Assembly: GCA_964483155.1 (NCBI GenBank)
Contig: CAZAAC010000012.1
Location: 1 to 57,927, forward strand
Direction: 5' to 3'
From: JAAYYM01 sp964483155
Lineage (GTDB): Bacteria; Bacillota; Clostridia; Lachnospirales; Lachnospiraceae
DNA length: 57,927 nucleotides
Shown in pieces: positions 1 through 8,530 of the stretch. The translations under genes were made by a program, and so were the position numbers. Numbering within the stretch: the stretch's first letter is position 1; each line of letters opens with the position of its first letter. The notes beneath the pieces are model-generated. The model saw only the letters and a list, made by a program, of their open reading frames with translations, did no database searches and was not told the DNA's origin.

Positions 1-1
1 G

Positions 2-712
2 GCACATCGGACAGATAAAAACATGACAGATATAGCCTATGAACTCGGGTTTTCTGATTCAGCCGTATTTTCCAGAACATTTAAAAATTATTATGGTGTT
101 AGTCCAAGAGAATATCGTAAAGAGTATAGCAAGAATTGCAAAGATTCTTTTTTATTGTCTGACTACAATAAGGGCACAGCAAAAAATGAAAGGGAAGGCA
201 ATTTATTTCCTGTGACTGGGCAGATTACCATAGTAGACATGGAGGAGAAACAGGCTGCATATGTAAGGCATACAGGCACCTACGAGACATTATCGAAAGA
301 GTATTCTAATTTGATGCAGACACTATTTGCACATGCGGAAAAGCAGCATCTTCTTGTAGAAGGACAGAATTGGGTGCTTGCAATATATCATGATAATCCG
401 GAATTCGGCGAGGAGAGCCAGTTCCGTACCAGTCTGTGTCTGACGGTACCAGATGACATAGAGGTGCAGGAAAATGGAGTTCTCGGAAGAATGAAGGTAG
501 AAGGTGGACTGTATGCGGTTGGACATTTTCAGATTCGGCCAGAACAGTATAGCGATGCTTGGAATTACATGTATCAGGAGTGGATCACGGGCAGTGGCTA
601 TGTTCCAAGAAACTCTTATCCTTTTGAAGTGTATCGTAACGTTCCCCATGTCAATGAGAGCCCTATCCAGGAAGTAGACATCTATGTTCCTATCGAGCCC
701 ATTCGCTTCTAA
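2..712 (+). CDS. AraC-family regulator with GyrI-like ligand domain (5' truncated)
   Basis: The reading frame is open to the left edge of the window, so the N-terminus is missing; about 236 residues remain. The first 40 or so residues are the end of an AraC/XylS helix-turn-helix, with the hallmark pattern IAYELGFSDSAVFSRTFKNY followed by GVSPREYRK. From about residue 70 onward the sequence fits a GyrI-like/effector-binding domain, including the segment AAYVRHTGTYETL. Proteins of this build bind small hydrophobic or cationic compounds and activate resistance genes, as in the Rob/SoxS/TipA-like group. It lies 30 bp upstream of the UvrA-like gene on the same strand with no terminator between, so co-transcription and regulation of that gene are plausible. 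The ligand is unknown. Confidence 0.88.
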   Translation, partial: AHRTDKNMTDIAYELGFSDSAVFSRTFKNYYGVSPREYRKEYSKNCKDSFLLSDYNKGTAKNEREGNLFPVTGQITIVDMEEKQAAYVRHTGTYETLSKEYSNLMQTLFAHAEKQHLLVEGQNWVLAIYHDNPEFGEESQFRTSLCLTVPDDIEVQENGVLGRMKVEGGLYAVGHFQIRPEQYSDAWNYMYQEWITGSGYVPRNSYPFEVYRNVPHVNESPIQEVDIYVPIEPIRF

Positions 713-742
713 CATGCTGCAAATTTATTCTGAGGTGAGCAT

Positions 743-3031
743 ATGGAAGAAATCAAAATAACCGGGGCACGAATCCACAATTTAAAAAATTTCAATCTGG
801 CAATTCCCAAACATCAACTAATAGTCATTACAGGTATCAGTGGTTCTGGTAAATCCAGTCTGGCCTTTGATATCCTATTTGAAGAAGGAAAGAATCAATA
901 TTTAAGGTCAATAGGCATTTTGACTGGACTGGATAATGAGGATCGATTCAATACGCTAGAAGGCATCGGTCCAGCTGTGGCGGTACGCCAAAATACAATC
1001 CGGCAAAGCAATCCACGTTCTACAGTTGGTACAAAGACCGGACTATTAAACCAGCTGGCTCTCATTTATGCCAGTGATGGAAAAGCACAGGAGGAGTATA
1101 GCAAACACCTTTCTCCAGGCCTCTTTCTCTATACAACAATCGACGGCATGTGTCTTAGCTGCCAAGGTCGAGGTTCTTATTATGAAATCAATCTAGAGCA
1201 GTTAATTCAAGATAAAACAACATCCCTTTTAGAGGTTTATGAAAGTCTCAAGGTAACTGCTGGTTTCTTGCGGATTCTGAAAAAGAAATATGGCATGTAT
1301 TTTGAGACCCCATTTTGGGAACTTCCCGAGGATATAAAAGGGGAGATCGTCTATGGCACATATGAGAATGGCAAACAAAGTTATTGTCTGGAGCGAATAC
1401 TCAGAAGTGCTTATGAAAAGGGCGAGGATGTGGAGGAGGTTTACGGGAAGACAATTTGTCCGGTCTGTCAGGGAGAGAGGATTGGCGAAGAAGCGAGAGA
1501 GGTCTCTCTTCATGGAAAACAGATTGGTGAACTGGGACAGATGACACTATCTGGTATTCTCGATTTCTTAACGGAGATTCCAGAGGATGAACTATCTCAG
1601 TTCAGCAAGAACGTGATAAAGAATATAAAGGAGCAAGTAAAGCATTTAATCCAGTTTCGCTTAGGACATCTGACTCTTTACAGAGAGATGTCTTCTTTAA
1701 GTGGTGGCGAGGTCCAACGCATTTTTCTACACCTCCATCTAGAGTCCAGACTGAATTCTCTGCTATATGTTTTTGACGAACCCATGGCAGGATTACATCC
1801 CTCGGAAAAGCAAAGTATGATCAAAGCGGTAAAGGAACTAAGAGACTTTGGTAATACAGTAATCGTAGTAGAGCATGACAAAGAAATGATTCGTCATGCT
1901 GACCATATTATAGAGATTGGTCCTAAGGCAGGTATCGAGGGGGGAATAGTTGTCTACCAGGGTGATTATTTAGAATACACAAAAGGGGATACGCTGCTGA
2001 GTCAGTTTCTTTCTGGTAAATTATTGATGCCTGAAAGGACAGTCAGAAAGCGTACATTTACAAAAAATGACTGTCTTATTTTAGAACATGCCCATATTCA
2101 TTATTTAAAGGATTTAAATGTAATATTCCCACTGCATGCTATGGTTGGTGTTGCAGGATTATCCGGAAGTGGCAAAAGTTCGCTCATTGAGGAGACACTT
2201 TTGAAACGTCTTGCTAGTGCCAGAAAATATGGTCATGCGATTGGTATAGAGGGCATAGAACGAATCAGTGGTTTTATAAAGATATCGCAGGCACCAATTG
2301 GAAGAAGTGCAAGCTCTACGCCAGCCTCCTATATAGGAATATGGGATAAGGTCAGAGGTCTTTTTGCAGATCAGCCAGAAGCAAAAAGAAGAAATATGAG
2401 CGCCGGATATTTTTCATTTCATTCTAAAGGAGCCTGTCAGGAATGTGGCGGTAGTGGCTACGAAAGAATTTTTCTGACTTCTGATTTTTCTGTTGATAAG
2501 ATATGCCAGAAGTGTCATGGCAAGCGATTTCAAGAAGAGAGTCTTGCTATAAACTATAACGGAAAAACGATTGCGGAAGTGTTAGAGATGAGTGTTACAG
2601 AAGCTGTTCTTTTCTTTGCAGATCAGAAAAGTATCGTGAAACCATTAAGCATCTTAGAGCAGATGGGCATGGGATATTTAACACTTGGACAGCCCTCTCC
2701 TTCTTTAAGTGGCGGCGAGGCACAGAGAGTGAAGCTGGCAAAAGAACTGGGGCAACAGGTAAAGGGGAATATGCTCTATGTGTTAGATGAACCAACGACC
2801 GGACTCAGCTTGTATGATACGGCTTTGCTACTAAAACTGTTAGATCAGCTGGTTGCCAGTGGTAATTCGGTGATTGTCATTGAACATAATACAGAGGTCC
2901 TGAAGTGTTGTGATTACATTATAGAACTTGGTCCTGAAGGTGGAGAAAAGGGTGGTGAAATCATCGCCAAAGGAACACCAGATAGACTTCGTGTTAATCT
3001 CAATTCAAAAATAGGGAGGTACCTCGTATGA
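743..3031 (+). CDS. UvrA-like ABC-ATPase (short UvrA paralogue)
   Basis: A protein of 762 residues with the tandem ABC architecture of UvrA. Walker A motifs GISGSGKSS (near residue 31) and GLSGSGKSS (second half), signatures SLSGGEVQR and SLSGGEAQR, and Walker B DEP motifs are all visible, as are CxxC pairs for zinc in each half (CLSC/CPVC and CQEC/CQKC). Housekeeping UvrA is about 940 residues; the missing ~180 suggest loss of the UvrB-binding insertion, as in UvrA2/drug-resistance-associated paralogues. It is therefore probably not the nucleotide excision repair UvrA. Its stop overlaps the next start (ATGA), and an AraC/GyrI-type regulator precedes it, which points to a drug- or DNA-damage-response role. 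That role is inference. Confidence 0.85.
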   Translation: MEEIKITGARIHNLKNFNLAIPKHQLIVITGISGSGKSSLAFDILFEEGKNQYLRSIGILTGLDNEDRFNTLEGIGPAVAVRQNTIRQSNPRSTVGTKTGLLNQLALIYASDGKAQEEYSKHLSPGLFLYTTIDGMCLSCQGRGSYYEINLEQLIQDKTTSLLEVYESLKVTAGFLRILKKKYGMYFETPFWELPEDIKGEIVYGTYENGKQSYCLERILRSAYEKGEDVEEVYGKTICPVCQGERIGEEAREVSLHGKQIGELGQMTLSGILDFLTEIPEDELSQFSKNVIKNIKEQVKHLIQFRLGHLTLYREMSSLSGGEVQRIFLHLHLESRLNSLLYVFDEPMAGLHPSEKQSMIKAVKELRDFGNTVIVVEHDKEMIRHADHIIEIGPKAGIEGGIVVYQGDYLEYTKGDTLLSQFLSGKLLMPERTVRKRTFTKNDCLILEHAHIHYLKDLNVIFPLHAMVGVAGLSGSGKSSLIEETLLKRLASARKYGHAIGIEGIERISGFIKISQAPIGRSASSTPASYIGIWDKVRGLFADQPEAKRRNMSAGYFSFHSKGACQECGGSGYERIFLTSDFSVDKICQKCHGKRFQEESLAINYNGKTIAEVLEMSVTEAVLFFADQKSIVKPLSILEQMGMGYLTLGQPSPSLSGGEAQRVKLAKELGQQVKGNMLYVLDEPTTGLSLYDTALLLKLLDQLVASGNSVIVIEHNTEVLKCCDYIIELGPEGGEKGGEIIAKGTPDRLRVNLNSKIGRYLV

Positions 3032-4038
3032 GCGACCAAGAAATGGGCAAGGAGAAAAATTGTATGGATCAAAGAAAAAGAATATGGTTAGAAAAAATTA
3101 TATACAGTAGCTATAAAAATACTGCGGGCATCATTGTACTAAAAAATGGTAAAACAGTATATGAAAACTACTTTAATGAATATACTGCGACTAGCACGCT
3201 CCATGTTTTTTCAGTAACAAAAAGTATTATTTCCATATTGATTGGTATTGCAATAGAAAAAGGTCATATAAAAGGTGTAGATCAGAAAGTACTGGAGTTT
3301 TTCCGGGATTATACAGTGAAAGAAGGAGAAAAAACAATACAGAGGGTTACCCTTAAGGATATGTTAACAATGACAGTTCCATATAAGTATAAGTCTGAAC
3401 CCTATACAGAATATTTCACAAGTGATAACTGGGTAAATAGTGCGCTTGATTTATTAGGAGGGAAGGGAAAGATAGGAGAATTCAGATATGCGCCCCTCAT
3501 AGGTCCAGACATTTTTTCTGGCATCCTCGTAAAAGCAACGGGACAATCTGTGCTTGATTTTGCAACAGAACATTTATTTACACCATTGGGTATTCATGTT
3601 GAGGGAAATGTATTTTTTCGCGATAAGGAGGAGCAACTTGCCTGGTATCACGAGAAAAAAGTCAGCGGCTGGGTTGCTGACCCGCAAGGAGTCAATACAG
3701 CAGGTTTTGGTCTTACCCTGACACCTATGGATATGGCCAAAATAGGTCAGCTGTATTTGGAGGGTGGAGTTTTTGAGGATAAACAAATCGTGCCGCCATG
3801 GTGGGTTGATGAGAGTACTGAAGGGCATAGTCGGTGGGACAGGCTGTCTTATGGCTATTTGTGGTGGGTGATTGATGAAAAAGAACATATTTTCGCCGCG
3901 CTTGGAGATGGTGGAAATGTGATTTATATTAATGGGAAGAAAAAAATAGTAGTTTCGATGGCCTGTCTTTTTGCACCAAATGCTAAGGATAGAATAAAAC
4001 TGATTAGAGAGTATATTGAACCAATATTTGAGAATTGA
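3028..4038 (+). CDS. serine hydrolase, class C beta-lactamase/penicillin-binding-like family
   Basis: A protein of 336 residues with the beta-lactamase-like fold pattern. The nucleophile motif SVTK (SxxK) occurs near residue 67, and the segment around ATGQSVLDFATEHLFTPLGI is typical of the family. A GDGGN segment near the C-terminus stands where many members have HxG/GHGG. No signal peptide is visible, so it is probably cytoplasmic and more likely an esterase, amidase or transpeptidase-like hydrolase than a true beta-lactamase. The start overlaps the UvrA-like gene by 4 bp, which indicates translational coupling. An alternative start 33 bp downstream (MDQRKRIW) is possible. Confidence 0.85.
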   Translation: MSDQEMGKEKNCMDQRKRIWLEKIIYSSYKNTAGIIVLKNGKTVYENYFNEYTATSTLHVFSVTKSIISILIGIAIEKGHIKGVDQKVLEFFRDYTVKEGEKTIQRVTLKDMLTMTVPYKYKSEPYTEYFTSDNWVNSALDLLGGKGKIGEFRYAPLIGPDIFSGILVKATGQSVLDFATEHLFTPLGIHVEGNVFFRDKEEQLAWYHEKKVSGWVADPQGVNTAGFGLTLTPMDMAKIGQLYLEGGVFEDKQIVPPWWVDESTEGHSRWDRLSYGYLWWVIDEKEHIFAALGDGGNVIYINGKKKIVVSMACLFAPNAKDRIKLIREYIEPIFEN

Positions 4039-4081
4039 TAGGAGAAGAGAATCTTTAGGAGATTATGCAAAGACTCTTTGC

Positions 4082-4110
4082 GTGACATAAAAACAAGAAT
4101 AGTTTATTAT
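4082..4110 (+). promoter_or_regulatory. predicted vegetative promoter of the XRE gene
   Basis: GTGACA at 4082-4087 and TATTAT at 4105-4110 are separated by 17 bp, a good match to a sigma-A promoter. It sits 55 bp upstream of the XRE-family start and separates that gene from the preceding group. Confidence 0.5.
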
Positions 4111-4165
4111 AAAAAAGGTACATTCTATTTGGTAAAGTCATTTATAACAACTTGAGGAGAGCTAG

Positions 4166-4891
4166 ATGAATAGTGTGGGCAAAAATATTAAACTATTGAG
4201 AAAACAAAGCAGTATGAGCCAGGATGAACTGGCAGACAAAATACATGTCACGCGACAAACAATATCAAATTATGAAACAGGAAAATCAAATCCGGATATT
4301 GAAATGCTTATGCTGATTACACAAGTATTTGGTGTAGATATGAACGTTATTGTTTACGGCCCATTGAAAGAAGCCAGGCATAACAAAGAGAAGATCAAAT
4401 TACTTTTTTGGACAATCATGATGGTAGGGTATGGTATTATATTAGTGAAGGCGATGGAAGGGGCAAAGAGCTATGCACGTGATAGTTTTGACATTGTTCC
4501 AGAAATGTTGCTTGCATATATTGCCAGCCCTATTTTATATATTATTTTAGGTTGGATTTTAACAAAAGCGATGGGATTATTATTTCGGATGCAATCATTG
4601 CAAAATATTATGCTGCAATGCATATGCTGGCTGCTATTCACATTACTTGGTTTTTATTTTGTGTTGGCCTTATGGAATGCAGCGGACTGGATTTGGATGG
4701 ATCTTAACAGAATTCAAACTATGAAAGTGAGTAATAGTTTTTCTTCTGATGATATCGTGCATATTGTTCCGAGTTTTATTACCCGATTATATTTCTCGAT
4801 TATTATTAAAATTACAAATTGTAAGTTTCTTTTTATTTTTCCTGGGATTGCTATTGGAGGCTATAACTTTATTAGAATCAAACAAAAATAA
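4166..4891 (+). CDS. XRE-family HTH regulator with C-terminal membrane domain
   Basis: A protein of 241 residues. Residues 5-60 are a clear Cro/C1-type helix-turn-helix (MSQDELADKIHVTRQTISNY). After a charged linker there are about four hydrophobic segments, starting near residues 78-97, 112-133, 150-172 and 208-236. Membrane-tethered XRE regulators of this shape are common in Firmicutes and are thought to sense envelope or membrane signals. The start has a GAGGAG ribosome site. The gene is followed by an ECF promoter rather than a strong terminator, so read-through into the sigma operon is possible. The regulated genes are not known; the adjacent sigma operon is the obvious guess. Confidence 0.85.
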   Translation: MNSVGKNIKLLRKQSSMSQDELADKIHVTRQTISNYETGKSNPDIEMLMLITQVFGVDMNVIVYGPLKEARHNKEKIKLLFWTIMMVGYGIILVKAMEGAKSYARDSFDIVPEMLLAYIASPILYIILGWILTKAMGLLFRMQSLQNIMLQCICWLLFTLLGFYFVLALWNAADWIWMDLNRIQTMKVSNSFSSDDIVHIVPSFITRLYFSIIIKITNCKFLFIFPGIAIGGYNFIRIKQK

Positions 4892-4908
4892 AAGTTATTA
4901 AAAATATT

Positions 4909-4937
4909 TGTAACGAAATTGCTTTTACTACGTCTAA
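4909..4937 (+). promoter_or_regulatory. predicted ECF-sigma promoter (autoregulatory)
   Basis: TGTAAC at 4909-4914, then 16 bp, then CGTC at 4931-4934 followed by TAA. This is the bipartite pattern of Bacillus SigX/SigW-type ECF promoters (TGTAAC or TGAAAC with CGNC). It lies about 40 bp upstream of the ECF sigma gene, the usual arrangement for autoregulation. Confidence 0.6.
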
Positions 4938-4976
4938 TCTATATAAACCCGGGAAAGCAATGGAGTCAAGGAAGAA

Positions 4977-5459
4977 ATGGACTTTGAAAAGCTTTACAAT
5001 GTTTATTATATGCAAGTTTATTCCTATGTCATGACGTTAATATGGAATGCACATCTTGCAGAAGAAATCACACAAGAAGTTTTTTTTAAAGCCTTGAAGA
5101 ATAACGATTCTTATCAAGGAAAATCTAGTGAACTAACATGGTTATGTGCGATTGCCAAAAATGCGTGTATGGATTTTTTGAGAAAAAAATCAAAGACGAG
5201 TAATATTGATTTAGAAGAAAAACTTGTTGATTCACACAGTATTGAACTGGCAATTGAAGATGAAAACATGACACTAATGATTCATCAGATTTTACACCAT
5301 ATGGAAGAGCCATATAAAGAGGTATTCCAGTTAAGAATTTTTGGAGAATTATCTTTTGATAAGATAGGAAAGATTTTCGGCAAGACAGAAAACTGGGCAC
5401 GTGTGACTTATCACAGAGCGAGACTAAAAATTCAGGAAAAAATGGAAAGGAAAGAGTAA
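4977..5459 (+). CDS. ECF-type RNA polymerase sigma factor
   Basis: A protein of 160 residues, typical ECF length. Region 2 is visible near the N-terminus (HLAEEITQEVFFKALKN, then WLCAIAKNACMDFLRKK). Region 4 lies near residues 100-155 (EPYKEVFQLRIFGELSFDKI, then WARVTYHRARLKIQEKM). It directs RNA polymerase to stress or envelope promoters. The stop overlaps the start of the anti-sigma gene by one base, so the two proteins are translationally coupled. A matching ECF promoter upstream (4909-4937) suggests positive autoregulation held in check by the anti-sigma. Confidence 0.93.
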   Translation: MDFEKLYNVYYMQVYSYVMTLIWNAHLAEEITQEVFFKALKNNDSYQGKSSELTWLCAIAKNACMDFLRKKSKTSNIDLEEKLVDSHSIELAIEDENMTLMIHQILHHMEEPYKEVFQLRIFGELSFDKIGKIFGKTENWARVTYHRARLKIQEKMERKE

Positions 5460-6442
5460 TGATGGAAAAAAAATATACATGCAAAGTAATTCAGGATTTG
5501 CTACCACTTTATCAAGATGATATCTGTAGCGAGGAAAGCAAAATAATAGTAAAAGAACACTTGGCAGAATGCGTGGATTGCACAAAAATGGCTGATTGTC
5601 TAAAAAATTCAAAAGTAGAAGAACAGCTTATTTCAGAAAAAGATGGGGTGCTTCTGCAACACGCCAAAAAAGAAAAAAAACGTACAACTTCAATAGGAAT
5701 GATTACAGCGGGCATATTGATGATACCGATTATAGTATGTTTGATTTGTAACTTGGCAGTAGGCCATGCATTGGATTGGTTTTTTATTGTACTGGCCTCT
5801 CTGCTGGTGTTAGCCTCTGTAACAGTAGTCCCATTGATGAAAGAGCATAAAAGATTTATTTGGACACTAGGGAGTTTTACTATTTCTTTGGTAGTATTAT
5901 TGGGAGTCATTAATATTTACACACAGGGAAAGTGGTTCTTTATTGCCACCATTCCGACGCTATTTGGACTAATATTTATATTCCTGCCCTATATCCTATA
6001 TAAAACTGCACTACCAACAATTCTGCAGAATAAAAAAGGGTTAATTGTTATGATTGTAGATACGGTATCCTTATATGCATTAATCTATATGATTGGTTTA
6101 TATGTCCAGTCAGATTTATACTACCGCCTAGGATCTGTTACAACTACAATGGGTGTAGTATTTGCCTGGATTGTATTTTTGACGATTCGTTACTTTAAAA
6201 TATCAGTTTTCAGTAAGGCGGGCCTGATTATTATGGAAACGGCTTTCTTTACACCAATCATTGACCAAACAGTTGATTATTTGATTTTGGGTAAATGGAC
6301 AGGATTTGCAGCAGGCATTAATGTATTAAATTGGACAGTTGCAAATACAGAAGCGAATATCTATGCAATTTCAATTGTTGCATGTATGATTACCAGTCTT
6401 TGCTTTTTTATTACAGGATTCAAGAATAACAAAAAGAAGTAG
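5459..6442 (+). CDS. zinc-finger anti-sigma factor with membrane domain
   Basis: A protein of 327 residues. The N-terminal part carries a ZAS-type signature: a Cys near residue 7, then HLAECVDC (HxxxCxxC), which in this family binds zinc and the cognate ECF sigma factor. From about residue 78 on there are roughly seven hydrophobic segments, so the protein is anchored by a large polytopic domain rather than a single helix. It overlaps the sigma gene by one base. The natural reading is an anti-sigma that releases the sigma factor on a membrane signal; the signal is unknown. An alternative ATG lies one codon downstream. Confidence 0.88.
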   Translation: MMEKKYTCKVIQDLLPLYQDDICSEESKIIVKEHLAECVDCTKMADCLKNSKVEEQLISEKDGVLLQHAKKEKKRTTSIGMITAGILMIPIIVCLICNLAVGHALDWFFIVLASLLVLASVTVVPLMKEHKRFIWTLGSFTISLVVLLGVINIYTQGKWFFIATIPTLFGLIFIFLPYILYKTALPTILQNKKGLIVMIVDTVSLYALIYMIGLYVQSDLYYRLGSVTTTMGVVFAWIVFLTIRYFKISVFSKAGLIIMETAFFTPIIDQTVDYLILGKWTGFAAGINVLNWTVANTEANIYAISIVACMITSLCFFITGFKNNKKK

Positions 6443-6466
6443 TAAATTCGAGGGGAAGCTAATAAA

Positions 6467-7954
6467 ATGAACAAATCGCTTAAGGGGAGTCTAAGTTTAA
6501 TAGGAATTGTTTTTTTAATAGTAGCAGTTCTTTATGGTAGCTTTCTATATATAACAAAGTATAAGATCACAGATGTCGGTTCAGAAACATCTATTGATGG
6601 TCGTTATAAAGTAGTATTTCAACAAATAGGGGAACCTGATTTTCCGTTTGGGGCAACACAGATACGTATTTTGGTAAAAAGGGAAAATGGAACCTTAGTT
6701 GATAAAAAGGAAACTTCTATTTATGATGATGGGGCAATGCTTAGAGAGGCAAACTGGGAAGTGTTTTTTTATCCAGCAGGTGTGAAAATAGTAATAAAGG
6801 GAAGGGAGCAGGAGGATACTGCATATATCGTGTATTACGATACAACAACCCCGTTTAATGGTTATTCGAAAAAACAAATTATCACGGCAATTGAGGATCG
6901 CTATGGAAAAGAAGTCTCTTTTGTTGGCGAGTTGGCTGGAGAGTACGTTTTTAATGCAGGCGAGTTTATGTTTCAGGTCACGAATGATTTTCAACTAACA
7001 GATAACTATGAGGAAAAACTCATATACCATATGGGAGAAGAATTTTCAAAAAGTCATAATAGATATGTTACGTTTGTAAAAAAAGAGGAGGATGCAGAGA
7101 AATATATTCCGGTCATTTCTTTCAATGGGAGGCAGGCAATGGAGATCGAGGCATTTTGTAGTGGCGTTTGTGATTTTATTGAATTTGCCAGTAAGGAACC
7201 ATACTTTGCTACAGAATCAGAATTCTTCTCAGAAATAATGTATTATGTAGAGGACGAAGAAGAAGTATTTTCTTTAGATGGATATTTAGAACCTTATGAT
7301 AGAAATAATCTATATAATGCATTATATGTTCATGTGGAGAGTATTTCTATAGCAGAATATAATAATAATTTTGCAGAAGAAGATACTTCTCAAAAAGAAG
7401 AGCAGAAGGTATCGGATGAAATATGGGAATTCTATCTATCCATTGAGCCAGATTGTAGTTATACCATGAAGGATGGAACAGACTATAAGATGATTGGCGT
7501 AGATCGCGCATGCGGTAGTAGTTACTATTCTCTGATTAGTATGGCTGCTGATGGAATAACAAAGAGTGTCGTAAATAGTGACCCCTATGCAGGGAGTGGT
7601 GGTCAGTCGATGTGGCTTACTTTTCTGGAAGATGAAAATATTGGATTTTCCTGTCTTGCCTATAGTGGAGGAGCATATGGAGCCTTATACCGTACAGGTG
7701 ATGGGGGAAAAACGTTTGTACAGGTCGAGTATCCATCAGCACAAGCACACCTGCCAGATAAAACCATCTATAATCCTTTTGTAATGCCGGAAGAGGTTTA
7801 TGCAAAGGGGGACGAACTATACTTAGTGGTGGGACAAGGACCTAGTGGTGATTATTACGGTGAAAAAGGTTACTGTAATGGATTATATAAATCTGAAGAC
7901 AAAGGAAAGAGCTGGGAGTATTTAGGCGAAGAAGCAGTACCTGTAAAGGAATAA
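6467..7954 (+). CDS. membrane-anchored protein with C-terminal Asp-box repeats, third gene of the sigma operon
   Basis: A protein of 495 residues with one N-terminal hydrophobic segment (about residues 7-30), so the bulk is probably outside the membrane. The C-terminal 150 residues contain Asp-box-like turns (TGDGGKTF and SEDKGKSWEYLG) as found in BNR/sialidase-type beta-propellers, but too few for a full propeller. The middle part is not recognised. It follows the anti-sigma by 24 bp and ends at a terminator (7963-7990), so it belongs to the sigma operon and may be a sensor or an output of it. I do not claim glycosidase activity. Confidence 0.7.
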   Translation: MNKSLKGSLSLIGIVFLIVAVLYGSFLYITKYKITDVGSETSIDGRYKVVFQQIGEPDFPFGATQIRILVKRENGTLVDKKETSIYDDGAMLREANWEVFFYPAGVKIVIKGREQEDTAYIVYYDTTTPFNGYSKKQIITAIEDRYGKEVSFVGELAGEYVFNAGEFMFQVTNDFQLTDNYEEKLIYHMGEEFSKSHNRYVTFVKKEEDAEKYIPVISFNGRQAMEIEAFCSGVCDFIEFASKEPYFATESEFFSEIMYYVEDEEEVFSLDGYLEPYDRNNLYNALYVHVESISIAEYNNNFAEEDTSQKEEQKVSDEIWEFYLSIEPDCSYTMKDGTDYKMIGVDRACGSSYYSLISMAADGITKSVVNSDPYAGSGGQSMWLTFLEDENIGFSCLAYSGGAYGALYRTGDGGKTFVQVEYPSAQAHLPDKTIYNPFVMPEEVYAKGDELYLVVGQGPSGDYYGEKGYCNGLYKSEDKGKSWEYLGEEAVPVKE

Positions 7955-7962
7955 AATAAAAG

Positions 7963-7990
7963 ATACTACCTTTTTATTGAAAAGTAGTAT
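7963..7990 (+). terminator. rho-independent terminator of the ECF operon
   Basis: Inverted repeat ATACTAC (7963-7969) / GTAGTAT (7984-7990), extended inward by TTTT/AAAA pairing, followed by AGATTTTTG. It lies directly after the stop of the third operon gene. Confidence 0.6.
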
Positions 7991-8022
7991 AGATTTTTGA
8001 ATCACAAGGTGATATATAAAGA

Positions 8023-8036
8023 TTAGGATATCCTAA
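8023..8036. promoter_or_regulatory. 14-bp perfect palindrome upstream of the MotA-like/LuxR pair
   Basis: TTAGGATATCCTAA is a perfect palindrome 26 bp upstream of the MotA-like start, between it and the preceding terminator. A dyad in this place suits a dimeric repressor or activator; the LuxR-type protein of the same operon is a candidate. Function is inferred only from position and symmetry. Confidence 0.35.
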
Positions 8037-8062
8037 AAAAAGAAAATAGGAGGTAATAATCT

Positions 8063-8527
8063 ATGATGATTGAGTTAGTAACTATAATTGTCACGATGTT
8101 AGCACTTGCATTAATGTATACAGGGGGACAGGGTTTTGGACTTGCAATAGCAGGATTTATTGACATACCAGCATTGATATGTATATTAATGTTATCATTA
8201 CCGATTTTGGCAAAAGGTGGTCTTTGGAATGATTTTACCAGAGCATTTAGGTTGATGAACAAGAAGTATTCCTGTCGATTATGTGAAATGAGACGTACAA
8301 AAGATGCCGTGGAACTCATGCAGAAACAAATCTTATTTGCTGGCGTTATTACAACTATTTCACCATTCATTTATATACTTCATAATATCACAGAGCTATC
8401 ACTTATAGGACCTAATATATCAGTAGCATTAATCGCTATTTTATACACAGCTTTTTTGGAATTGCTGTTGCTTCCATTACAGGTAGAAGTGAAGAAAAGA
8501 ATTATCAATTATATGGAGGAAGAGTAA
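8063..8527 (+). CDS. MotA/TolQ/ExbB-like membrane protein
   Basis: A protein of 154 residues with four hydrophobic segments. The order matches a short MotA-like protein: an N-terminal helix, then FGLAIAGFIDIPALICILML (compare the FIDIPS region of MotA), a short charged cytoplasmic loop, and a C-terminal pair with IGPNISVALIAILYTAFLEL and a Pro (LLLPLQ) where MotA has a conserved Pro. The large cytoplasmic domain of flagellar MotA is missing, and no motB, exbD or flagellar gene is nearby. It is followed after 3 bp by a membrane-tethered LuxR-type regulator, so a signalling role rather than motility is likely. Start has GGAGG ribosome site. The family match is by eye. Confidence 0.6.
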   Translation: MMIELVTIIVTMLALALMYTGGQGFGLAIAGFIDIPALICILMLSLPILAKGGLWNDFTRAFRLMNKKYSCRLCEMRRTKDAVELMQKQILFAGVITTISPFIYILHNITELSLIGPNISVALIAILYTAFLELLLLPLQVEVKKRIINYMEEE

Positions 8528-8530
8528 AGA

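Noticed and set aside
743..3031. call as housekeeping uvrA
   Set aside because: At 762 residues it is about 180 residues too short and lies in a regulator/hydrolase unit rather than beside uvrB.
8063..8527. reading of the MotA-like gene as a flagellar stator gene
   Set aside because: It is only 154 residues, lacks the large cytoplasmic domain of MotA, and no motB or flagellar gene is near.
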